Positions 24,522 through 31,562 of a DNA stretch of 64,000 nucleotides are shown piece after piece. Where the stretch lies: NCBI RefSeq assembly GCF_900606115.1, contig NZ_UWPJ01000024.1:119667-183666 (forward strand), written 5' to 3'. The position numbers were made by a program, and so were the translations under genes. Each line of letters begins with the position of its first letter. The first letter of the stretch is position 1. The notes beneath the pieces were generated by a model. That model did not search any database. It was not told the DNA's origin and was given only the letters and a program-made list of their open reading frames with translations. The stretch comes from Pigmentiphaga humi. Its GTDB lineage: Bacteria; Pseudomonadota; Gammaproteobacteria; Burkholderiales; Burkholderiaceae_B.

Positions 24522-26285
24522 TTACCCCGCGTCGGCCGCCTCCACGATCCTCCCGGACTCGACATGCAGCACGCGGTCGCAGAATGCGAGCGTGCTGTCG
24601 CGATGGGAGACGACGATGACGGTCTGCCCGGCCGGCAATTGCTGGAGCACCCCGACCAAAGCCGCCTCCGCCTCGGAATCCAATGCGCTGGTGGGCTCGT
24701 CCAGCATGAGCACTTCCTTGCTCTGGTAGAGCGCGCGGGCGATGCCCAGGCGCTGCCGCTGCCCGCCCGACAGCCTCAGCCCCCCTTCTCCGCACAGCGT
24801 CTCATAGCCCTGGGGCAGCCGCGAGATCGCCTCGTGCAGGCAGGCCAGTTCGGCCGAGCGGCGCACCCGCTCGTCGTCGATGTCTTCCGGTTCGATGCCG
24901 AAGGCGATGTTATGGCGGATGCTGGAACTGGCCAGGAAAATGCTCTGCGGCACGTACGCGATCTTTCTCTGCCACAAGGGCAGGTCGCCGGCCTCCAGCA
25001 CCCGGCCGTCGACGCGGCGCTGGCCCGACTGCGGCACCAGCAAGCCCGACAAGAGATCCAGCAGCGTGCTCTTGCCGGCGCCGCTGGGGCCGACCAGGCC
25101 GAGGCGCTCGCCCTTGCGGATCTCCAGGGTCTGCCCGTCGATCACGGGCTGCCGCCGTCCGGGATGGCAGTAGCTGGCGTCGTAGAGGCCGAAACTCTCC
25201 TGGAATTCCAGCCTGCCCGGGCGCGGCGCCATGGCGGGCACGACGGCGACGGCGTCCAGGACGTCGCGCAAGGCGGGCAGCGCGCCGTTCAACGTTGCCC
25301 AGCCGACGTAGATCTGATGCAGCACGGGCAGCAGCCGCTGGGTGGCGATGACGAACACTCCCAGAATGGGAATGATCATGCCGGAGGGCACGGCCGCCTG
25401 GGCCAGGCCGTAGGCCAGGCCGATGGCCAGCAGCATGCCTATCGTCTCGACCACGTAGCGCCGGGACTGCGCCAGCGTATTCGCTTCGGCCTGGGCGGTG
25501 CGGAACCGGGCCTCGAACTGGCCGTACGCCTGAACGTGGCTGCGCTGCTGTCCCGACAGCAGGACGTCGCGGATGGCGCCCAAACTCTCCTGGGCAGCCT
25601 GGAGGGCGCGGCCGTGGCTGGAGGCGATGCGCTGGCCCGCCTCCAGCAACCGGCGCCGCGACAGCACGGCGATTCCGGCATAGATCAGGCCGAACGCCAG
25701 CGACAGCCCGCACGCGATGGGCGCGCTGACCGCCAGCAGAAAGCCGACGATGGCGATCGCGATGACCGAGGACGTCGAGATCAGTATGCAGGGCACCACG
25801 ACCTGCGACGCCACCATCGTGATCTTGTAGGACAGAATGCTGATGATGCTGCTGGAATGGCGTTCGGTGTGCGAGGCGAACGGCAGGTGCAGCGCGTGAT
25901 CCAGGCATGCCAGCGCCAGGTCGTGGCCCACCGCCTGGGCGGCATGCTGCAGGCGGGACACCAGGCATACGCGCAGGATACCCGTGGCGAGCGCCGCCAT
26001 GGCGAGCGTCAGGACGCCCGCCTGCAGCACGCGGCCGGGCTCCATGGCGGCCAGGGCCGGCGCCCACGCGATCACCTTCCCCCACTGCGACAGGCTGGCG
26101 GGATCGACCAGCATGACCAGCACGGGCACGACCGAGCCGATCGTCAGCACCTCGGTTGCCGACACGATCAGCGCGAGCAGCAGCAGCTGGGATATGCGGC
26201 GGCGATGGCGCGGCGACATCCAGCGCCACAGCCTCAGCACGAGCGCCAGCGTGGTCTGGACCGACCGCGGCGGCTGCCGGCTCAT
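24522..26285 (-). CDS. ABC exporter, fused membrane and ATPase domains
   Basis: 587-aa half-transporter (MsbA/PglK/HlyB type) that works as a dimer. Six membrane segments in residues about 30-310, then an ATPase with Walker A GPSGAGKST, signature LSGGQRQR, Walker B VLMLDEPTSALD and H-loop VSHRDS. It has no N-terminal C39 peptidase domain, so it would not trim a leader peptide itself. The start ATG at 26285 overlaps the nucleotidyltransferase stop by 4 bases. As the last gene of the PqqD/HprK/glycosyltransferase cluster it presumably exports or flips the product made by that cluster; the substrate is not visible. Confidence 0.92.
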   Translation of the reverse strand: MSRQPPRSVQTTLALVLRLWRWMSPRHRRRISQLLLLALIVSATEVLTIGSVVPVLVMLVDPASLSQWGKVIAWAPALAAMEPGRVLQAGVLTLAMAALATGILRVCLVSRLQHAAQAVGHDLALACLDHALHLPFASHTERHSSSIISILSYKITMVASQVVVPCILISTSSVIAIAIVGFLLAVSAPIACGLSLAFGLIYAGIAVLSRRRLLEAGQRIASSHGRALQAAQESLGAIRDVLLSGQQRSHVQAYGQFEARFRTAQAEANTLAQSRRYVVETIGMLLAIGLAYGLAQAAVPSGMIIPILGVFVIATQRLLPVLHQIYVGWATLNGALPALRDVLDAVAVVPAMAPRPGRLEFQESFGLYDASYCHPGRRQPVIDGQTLEIRKGERLGLVGPSGAGKSTLLDLLSGLLVPQSGQRRVDGRVLEAGDLPLWQRKIAYVPQSIFLASSSIRHNIAFGIEPEDIDDERVRRSAELACLHEAISRLPQGYETLCGEGGLRLSGGQRQRLGIARALYQSKEVLMLDEPTSALDSEAEAALVGVLQQLPAGQTVIVVSHRDSTLAFCDRVLHVESGRIVEAADAG

Positions 26286-27457
26286 ACGTCTTTCCCTTGC
26301 GGCGTACGGTGCTGCCGGCGCAGGGACACGATGCGGCGGGTGTGTTGCCACGTCCACGCCCCGACTCTTGCCAGGGTGGCGGGCGGGAAGTCGATCGACG
26401 CGCCCACGCTGGCCCAGAACGAGGCGCCGTTGTGGCGCGCGACCTGCGCCGGCTCCACCACGCGGGAACGCAATTGCGCCGTCAACTGATGCCGTATCGG
26501 CCGATGCATGAACTGGCCGGGCTGATCCCATGCCCCCGGGGTGCGGTAATACAGCCAGAACGATCCCGGCCTGCCCCGCCTGACCCCCCGGGCCAGCGCG
26601 AGCGCGGCGCGGCGGTCGAAAACGATGGATTCGGGCGCCTGCTCCGCCACGGTCTGCAAGGCGACGCGCACCGCGTCCGGCACCGAGAACTCGCTGACGA
26701 ACGATTGGAAGCGGGCGGCGTCCAGCACCGGGCGCTGGACGAGTATCGACAGGACATCGACCGCCCACCGGCCGTCGTAGTTCACCGACGGGGTCATCAG
26801 TCCGTGCGCCAGGACATGCGCGAGATTGTGCTCGGCGCAAGGTATCGAGAACCTGCCCTTGGCATGGTCGATGGTGCGCGCATCGGCGGCCATCTTCTCG
26901 ACGCTCGACTGCCTCAGGGCCCAGTTGTGCAGGTACCAGTGCACGTCGAACTCGAACTTCTCCGGACTCAGCAAGGTCACCGAGCGCAGCGTGGCGCCCT
27001 TCTTGACCATGCCTTGCTCGGCGAAAAACCGCAGGGCCTCTTGCGGCCGGTGCTGGAGCCCGCCGAGCAGGACGTCGATATCGGCCATGGGCCTGGCTCC
27101 CAGCCCGTGCGGATTGGTGAGTGCGGCCGCCACGCCCTTCAGGAACACGCATTCGCCGAAGCCGGCATCGAGCAGGGCCCGGCGGAATTTCTGCGCGCGG
27201 TCCAGCAGCAGGTGATTGCGATAGAGCGTGTGCTTGTAGGCGCCCCGCACCCGGGATTCCGCGAACGGGCTGAGCGCGCCCGCCGGAAGGCGGCGGGAGA
27301 TCAGCGGCAGCATGCGATTCTGGCCATCCGTCAGGGCATCCTCCTGGATCGCTCGCTCCAGCGTCTCCAGGTTGCGGGCGGACAGCTGTGCCGAGAAACA
27401 CAGTTCGAGCAGCGCCCGCTGGGTGTCCCGATCTCCGACGCCGAACAGGGAAATCAT
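26282..27457 (-). CDS. Family-5 nucleotidyltransferase (PF14907-like)
   Basis: 391-aa protein that I recognise as the uncharacterised nucleotidyltransferase family often found beside PqqD and HprK-like genes. Core seen: AQKFRRALLDAGFGECVFLK, then GVAAALTNPHGLGARPMADIDVLLGG, in which the DxD in ADIDVLL is the metal/nucleotide site, and KFEFDVHWYLHNWALRQSSV with a second acidic residue. It probably transfers a nucleotidyl group to an unknown acceptor. The ATG at 27457 overlaps the upstream glycosyltransferase by 4 bases and its own stop overlaps the ABC exporter start, so it is coupled on both sides. Confidence 0.82.
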   Translation of the reverse strand: MISLFGVGDRDTQRALLELCFSAQLSARNLETLERAIQEDALTDGQNRMLPLISRRLPAGALSPFAESRVRGAYKHTLYRNHLLLDRAQKFRRALLDAGFGECVFLKGVAAALTNPHGLGARPMADIDVLLGGLQHRPQEALRFFAEQGMVKKGATLRSVTLLSPEKFEFDVHWYLHNWALRQSSVEKMAADARTIDHAKGRFSIPCAEHNLAHVLAHGLMTPSVNYDGRWAVDVLSILVQRPVLDAARFQSFVSEFSVPDAVRVALQTVAEQAPESIVFDRRAALALARGVRRGRPGSFWLYYRTPGAWDQPGQFMHRPIRHQLTAQLRSRVVEPAQVARHNGASFWASVGASIDFPPATLARVGAWTWQHTRRIVSLRRQHRTPQGKDV

Positions 27458-28131
27458 GGCTGGCCTCGCTTGCGTTCCAGGTGCGCGCGCACGACGGCCA
27501 GGTAATCGCGGCTCCCCGATGCGGAAAGCGTATGGTTGTTGCCGTGAATGCGGCGGCGCAGGAACAAGGCTTCGGAGCGGGCGCATACGGCCCCGGCCGC
27601 CAGCGACCGGGACATCAGATCGACGAATTCGCCGCTGGCAAGGCTTGCGTCGAAATGGCCGACCCGATCGAGCAGGCCGCGCCGCATCACGGTCGAACCG
27701 ACCAGCATGGCCGCCTGCGTGGCCGGCAGCACGTAGCGCCGGCGCGCGTCGGCGGCCATCTCGGGGGAGTGGAAGTGCTCGACCTGCCCCGCAACGATCG
27801 AGGCCTGCGGCATCGCTTGCAGCGCGGCAAGAATCGTGGCCTGGCGGCCTGGCGGCCATAGGTCGTCGCTATCGAGGAACTGGATCAGTTCGCCCTGCGC
27901 CATGGCCAGCCCGGCGTTGCGCGCGCCGGCGGCACCGGTATTGCGGGGCAGGCGCTGGTAGCGGATGCGCTTGTCGGGCAGTTGCCGCACGGCCTCGGCC
28001 GTTCCGTCCGTGGAGGCGTCGTCGACGACGATGATCTCGTCGCCGTCCGCCAGTTGCTCCAGCGCGGACGACAAGGCCTCGGCGAGGTATGCCTCGGCGT
28101 TGTAGGCGGGCACGATGACGCTGGACTTCAT
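27454..28131 (-). CDS. GT2 family glycosyltransferase (second of three)
   Basis: 225-aa GT-A fold glycosyltransferase. Seen: MKSSVIVPAYNAEAYLAEAL, DEIIVVDDASTDGTAEAV and the nucleotide-sugar/metal motif FLDSDDLW, then VGSTVMRRGLLDRVGHFDAS. The C-terminal membrane segments of processive GT2 enzymes are absent, so it is a soluble, probably single-addition enzyme. It is coupled on both sides by 4-base overlaps. Shares the general pattern with the genes at 28128 and 30318, but they are clearly different proteins. Sugar donor and acceptor unknown. Confidence 0.88.
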   Translation of the reverse strand: MKSSVIVPAYNAEAYLAEALSSALEQLADGDEIIVVDDASTDGTAEAVRQLPDKRIRYQRLPRNTGAAGARNAGLAMAQGELIQFLDSDDLWPPGRQATILAALQAMPQASIVAGQVEHFHSPEMAADARRRYVLPATQAAMLVGSTVMRRGLLDRVGHFDASLASGEFVDLMSRSLAAGAVCARSEALFLRRRIHGNNHTLSASGSRDYLAVVRAHLERKRGQP

Positions 28132-28823
28132 GGACGGCGCTCCAACTTGGCCTTGATGATCTGCAGCAGTTCCCGGTTGGACGGCTCGGTCCGGGCCGAC
28201 GCATTGTCGGCATGCACGCGGCGATGCAGCACGGTTTCCGGGAGCATGATTTCGATGCTGTCCGATGCCCGCGCGCGGGCGAACCAGTCCACGTCGTCGC
28301 CGAAGCGGTATTTTTCGTCGAGCGGACCGATCTCGCGGAAACGCGCGGCGCGGATCAGCATGGCGCTCAGCACATAGCCCGGCTGCGGCGCCTCTGCCCA
28401 CTTCGGCTTGAACCAGCGGGGGTAGCTGTCCAACCCGTCCAGGAAGAAATCCATTTTACCCAGCACGTACCCGGCCTCCGGCCGGCTTTCGAATGCTTCG
28501 CCCTGTACCGCCAGCTTGCCGGCGTCCCAGACGTCGTCCTGGTCCAGAAAGCCGAGGTACTCGTGGTTCGCCCGGCGCACGCCTTCGTTACGGGCGCACG
28601 CGACGCCCCCGTTGGCCGGCAGCGCCACGTACCGGATCGCCGGGTGGCGCCGTTCCAGCTGCCGGCAAAGCGCATCGCTGTCGTCCGTGGAGCCGTCGTT
28701 GACCAGCCATATCTCCAGTTGCGCCGGCGGCGCCGACTGCTCCAGGATGCTGGCGACTGCCCGTTCGAGGAACCGCGTGCCGTTGAAGACCGGCACGACG
28801 ACGGAAAGACTGCGGATGGCCAT
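28128..28823 (-). CDS. GT2 family glycosyltransferase (third of three by map, adjacent to kinase)
   Basis: 231-aa GT-A glycosyltransferase: MAIRSLSVVVPVFNGTRFLE, LEIWLVNDGSTDDSDALCRQ, and FLDQDDVW as the DxD-type motif, with RFREIGPLDEKYRFGDDVDW as acceptor-side segment. No membrane helices. Its ATG shares one base with the stop of the HprK-like gene (TGATG), and its stop overlaps the next glycosyltransferase by 4 bases. It is thus co-translated with both. Donor and acceptor unknown; the mature product of the cluster may be glycosylated. Confidence 0.88.
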   Translation of the reverse strand: MAIRSLSVVVPVFNGTRFLERAVASILEQSAPPAQLEIWLVNDGSTDDSDALCRQLERRHPAIRYVALPANGGVACARNEGVRRANHEYLGFLDQDDVWDAGKLAVQGEAFESRPEAGYVLGKMDFFLDGLDSYPRWFKPKWAEAPQPGYVLSAMLIRAARFREIGPLDEKYRFGDDVDWFARARASDSIEIMLPETVLHRRVHADNASARTEPSNRELLQIIKAKLERRP

Positions 28824-29869
28824 CACGACTCCATGAGAGCTTGAATGCGCCGCGCCGCGTCGGCCATGCCGGCCGCCCCGCGGGCGATGGACAGGTCGGC
28901 GTAGGGCGCCGCCTCGTAGACGCGCTTGGCCATGGCGAGCGCCCGGCCGGCCCAGTACGGCGCCTGCTGCACGCTGCTCAGCGCGAAATGCATGAATGCG
29001 GGCGAGCGGGGGCCGGGCCCGGGCCCATTCTCCGGCGCCAGGCTGAGCCCGGCTATGGCGGCCAGCATGAAGCTCCCGGCCAGCGGACCGGGTTCGCCCG
29101 CACGATTGGCCAGCAGTACCTGTTTGCCGCTCAGGGGATCGGTCTCCCAGCGCTCGTAGCCCTGCCGTGCGCCGAGCGCCAGCGGCGCGCTCGGATGCAG
29201 CTTGAGCGTGCGGTAGGCGGCATGGACGCGGCAGCTCCCGTCGGCCCGGGGCTCGGCGAGGACATAATCGTCTCCCGCCGAAACCAGCCCGTTCTCCAAC
29301 AGGCGAAGCGTCGTCGTGGATTTGCCCGATCCGCCCGGCCCGGCCAACAGGATGCCCCTGCGGCCCGCCTGCGCCACGCTGCCGGCATGCAGCAGCACGG
29401 CCTGCGCTTGCAGGGCGAGCAGATGCACGAAACTCTTCAAGGGCGAATATCGTTCCCAGGGCGGCAGACGGGCGCAATCCTCCGCGTAGAACACCGCGAC
29501 GCGATGCTTCGCGTCGAATGCCTTGACCGCCCCCCACTCCTGCTCGGGCAGCAGCACCCGGTGCGAGGCGCTCTCCCGCGCCCGCTGGAAACACGCGCGA
29601 ACTTCGCCGCCCGTCAGGCGCAGGGGCGGCAGCATCCGCTCATGGCGCTTGTCCAGGCACCAGATACGGAAGGCGCCCGGTTTGCCCGGCGCGGCCGGCG
29701 CCGCGTCGTGGAACGCCCGGTGAATGTCGGCGAATCCGGAATCCGGAGCGACGACCAGCTCGAACGCGACCGGACCGGTGCGGACCTCGTAAACGGCCCA
29801 GGAATCGTCCGTCCGATCGGCGTCCGCCAAGCGGCCGGCCAGTTCGTCAAACCACTGCGCGACCTCCAT
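28823..29869 (-). CDS. HprK-related kinase-like protein
   Basis: 348-aa protein related to HPr kinase/phosphorylase but without a neighbouring HPr or PTS gene. The P-loop is GILLAGPGGSGKSTTTLRLL at about residues 172-191, followed by GLVSAGDDYVLAEPRADGSC, where DD resembles the HprK acidic motif. The N-terminal 160 aa has no family I recognise. Its place after a PqqD-like gene matches what I recall as the HPr-rel-A kind of cassette, in which such kinases act on something other than HPr. The start ATG at 29869 is 4 bases after the PqqD stop. Substrate unknown. Confidence 0.82.
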   Translation of the reverse strand: MEVAQWFDELAGRLADADRTDDSWAVYEVRTGPVAFELVVAPDSGFADIHRAFHDAAPAAPGKPGAFRIWCLDKRHERMLPPLRLTGGEVRACFQRARESASHRVLLPEQEWGAVKAFDAKHRVAVFYAEDCARLPPWERYSPLKSFVHLLALQAQAVLLHAGSVAQAGRRGILLAGPGGSGKSTTTLRLLENGLVSAGDDYVLAEPRADGSCRVHAAYRTLKLHPSAPLALGARQGYERWETDPLSGKQVLLANRAGEPGPLAGSFMLAAIAGLSLAPENGPGPGPRSPAFMHFALSSVQQAPYWAGRALAMAKRVYEAAPYADLSIARGAAGMADAARRIQALMES

Positions 29870-29873
29870 GGCC

Positions 29874-30284
29874 TCAGGCCGGCTTCTGCGGCCAGCCCGC
29901 CACCACGTCCGTCTCGTGTATCGGATCCAGTCCGAGGATTTCCTGCATGTCGGCATAGACCGCCATCGTCAGGTCGGCGGGGTCGTCCACGTCGATAGCG
30001 GGCGCGGCCACGCCTTCGCGGACGGGCACCGCGGCCAGTATCTGTTCGTCGAGCGCCTGCTGGACCAGGCGCCCCAGCGCTTCCCTGACGGGATCGCTCC
30101 AGTCATTCGCGCTGGCCAGCGCTTCCGGCGTCACGCCGTCCATCAACGCGCGCCATACATCGACCGCCTTGCCCCGCAGGTTGTAGTAGTTGCCGACGTC
30201 GAGATTGATCACGATCGTTTCGTCGCCCACGATCTCGGCGATGCAGGGGGGAGACCGAAGCACATAAGAACAGAAGAAAGTCAT
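29874..30284 (-). CDS. PqqD-like peptide-chaperone protein
   Basis: 136-aa protein with a PqqD/RRE-type winged-helix core: VLRSPPCIAEIVGDETIVIN and LDVGNYYNLRGKAVDVWRAL, the pattern of strand, turn and helix that binds leader peptides in RiPP pathways. After the core comes an acidic tail (PAIDVDDPADLTMAVYADMQ) longer than plain PqqD (about 90 aa). The ATG at 30284 is preferred over an upstream TTG. It would be expected to hand a precursor peptide to modifying enzymes encoded next, but no such peptide was found nearby. It is not the pqqA-E locus, as none of those genes are present. Confidence 0.78.
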   Translation of the reverse strand: MTFFCSYVLRSPPCIAEIVGDETIVINLDVGNYYNLRGKAVDVWRALMDGVTPEALASANDWSDPVREALGRLVQQALDEQILAAVPVREGVAAPAIDVDDPADLTMAVYADMQEILGLDPIHETDVVAGWPQKPA

Positions 30285-30317
30285 GGTGCGGTATTTCCAA
30301 TACGACAAATCACGATA

Positions 30318-31022
30318 TCAAACGGCCGTGCCGCTCCGCCGCCGCAGGATGGACGCGTGCAGGACCTGGCACAGGCCCAGATGCCGCGTCGGCACGTGGC
30401 GGGTCATGTTGGAGGCATGATTCCGGTACATCAGCCCGATCTCGGGCACACGCAGGATCTCGCAGCCGGCATCCCGCAGGCGCAGGAAAAAATCCTGGTC
30501 CTCGCTGAAGCGCAGCGCCGGATCGAACCCGCCGTGGCGCTCGAACACCGCCCGCGAGAAAGTGCTCGCACCGAGGTGGAACAGATGGCGCGCCGCCTGC
30601 TCTTCCTCCGAGAAACGGCAGCGGGAAGGGTCCGACCCGGCCTCGAAAACATAGCGCGTCTTGCCCATGACCGCCGCCGCACCGCGATGCCGCGCCAGTT
30701 CGCGGCAATGCGCATCGAGACGCCCTTGCGGCCACCAGTCGTCGTGGTCCAGGAACGCGATCCAGCGCCCCCGCGCCGCGGCGAGCCCCAGGTTGCGCGC
30801 CGCGGCGGGACCGACGCCCTGCGCGGCCAGGCGCACGCAGGCATGGCGCGACTGGAACGTATCCAGGATACCGGCGGTGCCGTCGGTCGAACCGTCGTCC
30901 ACGACGATCAGTTCATCTGAACCGGACCAATTGGCGGTAATGCTGTCCAGTGCCTGCGGCAAGAACGCCGCTCCGTTCCGGACCGGCAGGACGATGGAAA
31001 CGCGCACAGGCTCCTGGCGCAT
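30318..31022 (-). CDS. GT2 family glycosyltransferase (first of the cluster)
   Basis: 234-aa GT-A glycosyltransferase: RVSIVLPVRNGAAFLPQALD, GSDELIVVDDGSTDGTAGIL, FLDHDDWWPQG as the DxD-type motif and FSEDQDFFLRLRDAGCEILR. ATG at 31022 is used; a GTG 12 bases upstream would start inside its own RBS (GGGAG). It is 33 bases upstream of the PqqD-like gene and is the first gene of the minus-strand cluster, so the cluster promoter should be between 31022 and the divergent nitrate promoter at 31369. Donor and acceptor unknown. Confidence 0.88.
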   Translation of the reverse strand: MRQEPVRVSIVLPVRNGAAFLPQALDSITANWSGSDELIVVDDGSTDGTAGILDTFQSRHACVRLAAQGVGPAAARNLGLAAARGRWIAFLDHDDWWPQGRLDAHCRELARHRGAAAVMGKTRYVFEAGSDPSRCRFSEEEQAARHLFHLGASTFSRAVFERHGGFDPALRFSEDQDFFLRLRDAGCEILRVPEIGLMYRNHASNMTRHVPTRHLGLCQVLHASILRRRSGTAV

Positions 31023-31209
31023 CACCGGGGACACTCCCGAGTGACTGTTTGCAGCATGGAATCGACGCCCTAGTGCTCTCGTTCGCCGCAGGCTTCCAGA
31101 TGTAACCGTACGGATCCGGTTCGCATGCTATCACAGCGAGGGCGCGGCCGACGTGAGCGCGCTCATCGAACGGGCCGCGCAAGACGCCCGAGGGCGCACC
31201 CCGCCATTC

Positions 31210-31226
31210 GGCACCATGGTGGTGCA
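31210..31226 (+). promoter_or_regulatory. NtrC-like binding site upstream of nrtA
   Basis: GGCACC-ATGGT-GGTGCA matches the NtrC consensus TGCACC-N5-GGTGCA at 11 of 12 positions. It lies 143 bases upstream of the sigma-54 -24 element, the usual distance for an enhancer-binding site. It is also in the gap to the divergent glycosyltransferase gene. The stretch 31023-31368 holds no convincing gene. Confidence 0.6.
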
Positions 31227-31368
31227 CCGCACAAACCTGGACGCGCCACGGCGCATCGAATTGCGGCGGACACGGATCGAGATAGAGGTCTCTCGGGCAA
31301 CTCCGCAACCTGCCCATACGACGGCGCACCAAGGCCATCGGGTTCTCGGCGAGATCGCCCGATGCCCA

Positions 31369-31384
31369 TGGCACGCCTATTGCT
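31369..31384 (+). promoter_or_regulatory. Sigma-54 promoter of the nrt operon
   Basis: TGGCAC-GCCTA-TTGCT is a complete match to the -24/-12 consensus TGGCAC-N5-TTGCW. Transcription should start about 12 bases after the GC, near 31395, exactly where the first leader hairpin begins. Nitrogen-limitation control through NtrC is inferred. Confidence 0.85.
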
Positions 31385-31395
31385 TGAGTGAAGTT

Positions 31396-31490
31396 GCCGG
31401 TCCATTCCGACCGGTCCGATCTGCAGCAGGAACAACGGCGTTCCGCAGCGTCGAAAGCATTCCGCTTTTGGCGCGCGGAGCGCTTTTTTT
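31396..31490 (+). ncRNA. nrtA leader: two-hairpin ANTAR-type RNA followed by intrinsic terminator
   Basis: Hairpin 1 at 31396-31415 has a GCCGGTC/GACCGGT stem and six-base loop CATTCC. Hairpin 2 at 31429-31444 has stem GGAAC/GTTCC and hexaloop AACGGC, with A at loop position 1 and G at 4, the pattern known for ANTAR-protein targets. Next is a terminator with a 12-bp stem (31454-31465 with 31475-31486, one mismatch, one wobble) and seven Ts (31484-31490). The gene for the ANTAR protein NasT lies in the same operon. Expected mechanism: NasT released from NasS when nitrate is present stabilises the hairpins and prevents termination. Hairpin 1 lacks A1/G4, so is non-canonical. Confidence 0.72.
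31454..31490 (+). terminator. Attenuator terminator in the nrtA leader
   Basis: Imperfect 12-bp stem AAAGCATTCCGC / GCGGAGCGCTTT with a 9-nt loop and a run of seven Ts, 73 bases before the nrtA ATG. Between it and nrtA, a further dyad GGCCCC (31498-31503)/GGGGCC (31539-31544) is followed by four Ts and holds AACGGT, a weak second hexaloop candidate. Confidence 0.75.
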
Positions 31491-31562
31491 ATCGCCGGGC
31501 CCCCAAGGCAACGGTGTCCTCCCGGGACAGCGCAGCGTGGGGCCTTTTACCTGGAGCTCTGG

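Noticed and set aside
28823..30284. PqqD and HprK-like genes as pyrroloquinoline quinone synthesis or PTS regulation
   Set aside because: No pqqA, B, C or E, and no ptsH or ptsI genes are in the neighbourhood.
31035..31374. Minus-strand frame with CEPDPYGYIWKPAANES considered as a precursor peptide of the PqqD/HprK cluster
   Set aside because: No RBS before a suitable start, no clear leader/core division, and the frame runs on into the glycosyltransferase gene. Not strong enough to call.
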